A stretch of DNA of 64,000 nucleotides, taken from Nostoc sp. CENA543. GTDB taxonomy: Bacteria > Cyanobacteriota > Cyanobacteriia > Cyanobacteriales > Nostocaceae. The stretch lies in the NCBI RefSeq assembly GCF_002896875.1, contig NZ_CP023278.1, forward strand, positions 5,030,501-5,094,500. The letters run 5' to 3'. Of the stretch, positions 62,346-64,000 are shown piece by piece. The notes below the pieces were generated by a model. That model was given only the letters and a program-made list of their open reading frames with translations. It ran no database searches and had not been told where the DNA came from. How positions within the stretch are numbered: the stretch's first letter is position 1; the number at the start of each line of letters is the position of its first letter. A program made the position numbers and the translations under genes.

Positions 62346-63908
62346 CTACTCCCTCTTCAACGCCTGTGCTGTCTGCACGCCTCGTAATAATTGGCTGAGG
62401 GCGACTTGCAATTCTACACCAGGATCAACAGCCACCCATCCGTTTTGTGTGAGATGACGGACTTCAAAGTGTAGGTGGGGGCCTGTGGAGTTGCCGGTGC
62501 TACCTACACGCCCAATTACAGTTCCTGGTTCCACCCATTGTCCTGGTTGCACCAAGATTTCTGACATATGACCGTAGAGGGTTTGTTGAGCAGAACTGTG
62601 GTTGAGGATGACGGTTAAACCATAGCCACCTACCCAATCAGCTGTCTCTACTTGACCTCTAGCAGCCGCCAAAATGGGAGTACCTAAGGGCGCACCTAAG
62701 TCAGTACCAGCGTGGAAACGGCGATCGCCTGTGATGGGGTGAATCCGCCAACCAAATATAGATGTTACTGGTGCTGCTGCGGCTAGAGGATATACCATCC
62801 CATTGCCACCACGGTAAGCTAATGTGCTGGTGTAGGGAATTTGCGGTAATACTGAAGCTAAGGGAATATCGTAAGCTACATTACTCTCACGGGGGGCTAT
62901 GTTCCCTTCTGCCATTGGTGGGGGTAATGTCCCAGCACTAGGTGCAATGGGAGTAGCACTGACTTTCGTGGTAGCGAATTCGCTGGGGTTGGGAATAAAA
63001 CGGTTGGGTTGGAAAGCTGTTTTATTGGTGCTACCTACAGGTACTTGAGAACCACGCCATCTGCTTTGGCTTGGTGCAGTAGCTAAGGTGCGGACGGGGG
63101 ATGCTGTAGCTAACTGCGCTGTTTGACTGTTTCTAATCCATGTAGGGGCTGATTTAGCTGTACGCTGATTAGATGATGGTGTTTGCGCGCAAGCACTACC
63201 AGTTACCCCTTGTCCAGAATTCACAACTGTACGACAACCGCTAGAACGTTCTGTGAGAATTACAGAATTTGGTGCTTGATAAGTTCCAGTTGTATTGGCA
63301 CTGTAATCATTGGGATCAATATAGGCGTTGTTATAATCCTGCTTGGGTTGCCTAACTGTAACACTGTTATTGTTATCTGATGCGTTTGATGGTTGGGTAA
63401 CTACTGGTTTTTTCTCTGTGAATGATGGTTGAGCAACTACTGGTTTTTGCTCAGATATAGTTACTTCCCGTTGGGGTTTAACTTTGGCGTTTGGGGTTGG
63501 TGTAACTTGAGAAGCTTCTACTTGGGGTTGTGACTTTCTCACACTAAAAACTGGCTCATTTGGCTCATTTTCAATGCTGGGTTGAGATTGTCTAACAGGC
63601 TTTGGTGATTGTGAAACTTCTGATTGACGTAGCCTTTGCCGGAGTTTACCTTGCCGTGCCGAGAATTTTGGTTGTGATGGCGATGCTGCGGGTACAACAA
63701 CATCTTTTTTCACAGGAATAACTGGTGCTGCTGTTGGTTGGGAAGTTTCAACAGTAGGAACAATGTTATCGATGGATGTTTCTGTTTGAGCTAACACCAA
63801 GCCGCCACTGAGGAGGCTAACACCACCTAACCAACACAGACCTTGTGCTGGTAGAGTGTAGGCTAGGCGTTTCTTCGGATTATGGGCAGAGTGATTGCGC
63901 TGCGTCAT
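62346..63908 (-). CDS. M23-family peptidase (LytM-like)
   Basis: This 520-residue exported protein has a signal-like hydrophobic segment (about residues 18-38) and a long low-complexity Pro/Ser/Gln-rich linker (about 45-360). The C-terminal M23 domain follows (about 375-505). The zinc ligands are visible: HxxxD in HAGTDLG, and HxH in GPHLHFEVR, with YGHM in between. Such proteins cut peptidoglycan cross-bridges or activate amidases in cell separation. In filamentous cyanobacteria M23 factors also influence cell junctions and heterocyst differentiation; that is inferred from family knowledge. It is convergent with ribE. Confidence 0.9.
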   Translation of the reverse strand: MTQRNHSAHNPKKRLAYTLPAQGLCWLGGVSLLSGGLVLAQTETSIDNIVPTVETSQPTAAPVIPVKKDVVVPAASPSQPKFSARQGKLRQRLRQSEVSQSPKPVRQSQPSIENEPNEPVFSVRKSQPQVEASQVTPTPNAKVKPQREVTISEQKPVVAQPSFTEKKPVVTQPSNASDNNNSVTVRQPKQDYNNAYIDPNDYSANTTGTYQAPNSVILTERSSGCRTVVNSGQGVTGSACAQTPSSNQRTAKSAPTWIRNSQTAQLATASPVRTLATAPSQSRWRGSQVPVGSTNKTAFQPNRFIPNPSEFATTKVSATPIAPSAGTLPPPMAEGNIAPRESNVAYDIPLASVLPQIPYTSTLAYRGGNGMVYPLAAAAPVTSIFGWRIHPITGDRRFHAGTDLGAPLGTPILAAARGQVETADWVGGYGLTVILNHSSAQQTLYGHMSEILVQPGQWVEPGTVIGRVGSTGNSTGPHLHFEVRHLTQNGWVAVDPGVELQVALSQLLRGVQTAQALKRE

Positions 63909-64000
63909 TGTTTCTCTCAGTTGAGTTGTGTCTTATGTGCCTAAAGAGATGATGCCAGTGGTTTGTCTTACCCAAAGAGCGAAATTGTCAACAAACCTGA

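Noticed and set aside
62119-62457. Reading frames through the ribE-M23 spacer
   Set aside because: They exist on both strands because of the G/C-rich repeats and do not resemble proteins.

Overview
This 64 kb window comes from the chromosome of a cyanobacterium, most probably a filamentous heterocyst-forming member of the Nostocaceae. The palindrome GCGATCGC (HIP1) recurs throughout. The spacers carry short tandem heptamer-type repeats (TAGTCAT, CCCCAAT, GGGGTGTA and GAGTGCT types). Several gene sets are specific to cyanobacteria: DUF2997-ycf35-ferredoxin, DUF3038-DUF4335, guaB3-yfr1-trxA, a one-helix high-light-inducible protein and a photosystem I accumulation factor. I found no rRNA, tRNA, CRISPR array, transposase or prophage.

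Layout. 0-5 kb: the end of a CHAT-CHASE2 membrane protein coupled to a DUF928-like exported protein, a CNT nucleoside transporter and a small membrane-anchored protein. 5-9.3 kb: a vapBC toxin-antitoxin pair, an SLH/glycosidase protein and a phytase-like protein. 9.8-13.1 kb: two tandem Hanks-type Ser/Thr kinases sharing an unfamiliar C-terminal region. 13-23 kb: acs, a second glycosidase-like exported protein, a LOG-family protein, trxA, the small RNA Yfr1, guaB3 and, divergently, mutS2. 23.7-28 kb: DUF3038-DUF4335 and an unknown membrane protein. 28-34.8 kb (mostly minus strand): ferredoxin/ycf35/DUF2997, a PEP-CTERM protein, an EamA transporter, an Eis-like acetyltransferase, a TetR regulator and a GNAT enzyme. 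34.9-42.4 kb: a LivF-type ATPase, a DacB-type carboxypeptidase, a VOC-like protein, msrB enclosed by inverted repeats, a FUSC-type membrane protein, and gatD with murT (lipid II amidation). 42.8-51 kb: a photosystem I accumulation factor, cydAB, a convergent type II restriction-modification pair, alanine dehydrogenase and an Hli protein. 51-64 kb: a WD40 protein, aspS, a DUF433/DUF5615 pair, a comM-like ATPase, a HIT protein, a Uma2 protein, an Fe-S aldo/keto reductase, a bifunctional nuclease, riboflavin synthase and an M23 peptidase.

Most genes are housekeeping or conserved cyanobacterial genes read as single units or short operons. The distinctive feature is the repeat load in the spacers. 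Repeats lie inside operons (murT/gatD, cydA/cydB), enclose msrB as a 43-bp perfect inverted pair, and appear to have entered the mutS2 reading frame in phase between the Walker A and Walker B motifs. Several gene pairs look like small conflict or signalling modules: vapBC, DUF433/DUF5615, the restriction-modification pair, the tandem kinases and the CHAT-CHASE2/DUF928 pair. I found no wholly new system that can be demonstrated from sequence alone. The best candidates are the CHAT-CHASE2/DUF928 locus, cut by the left edge of the window, the shared C-terminal domain of the kinases, and the repeat families.
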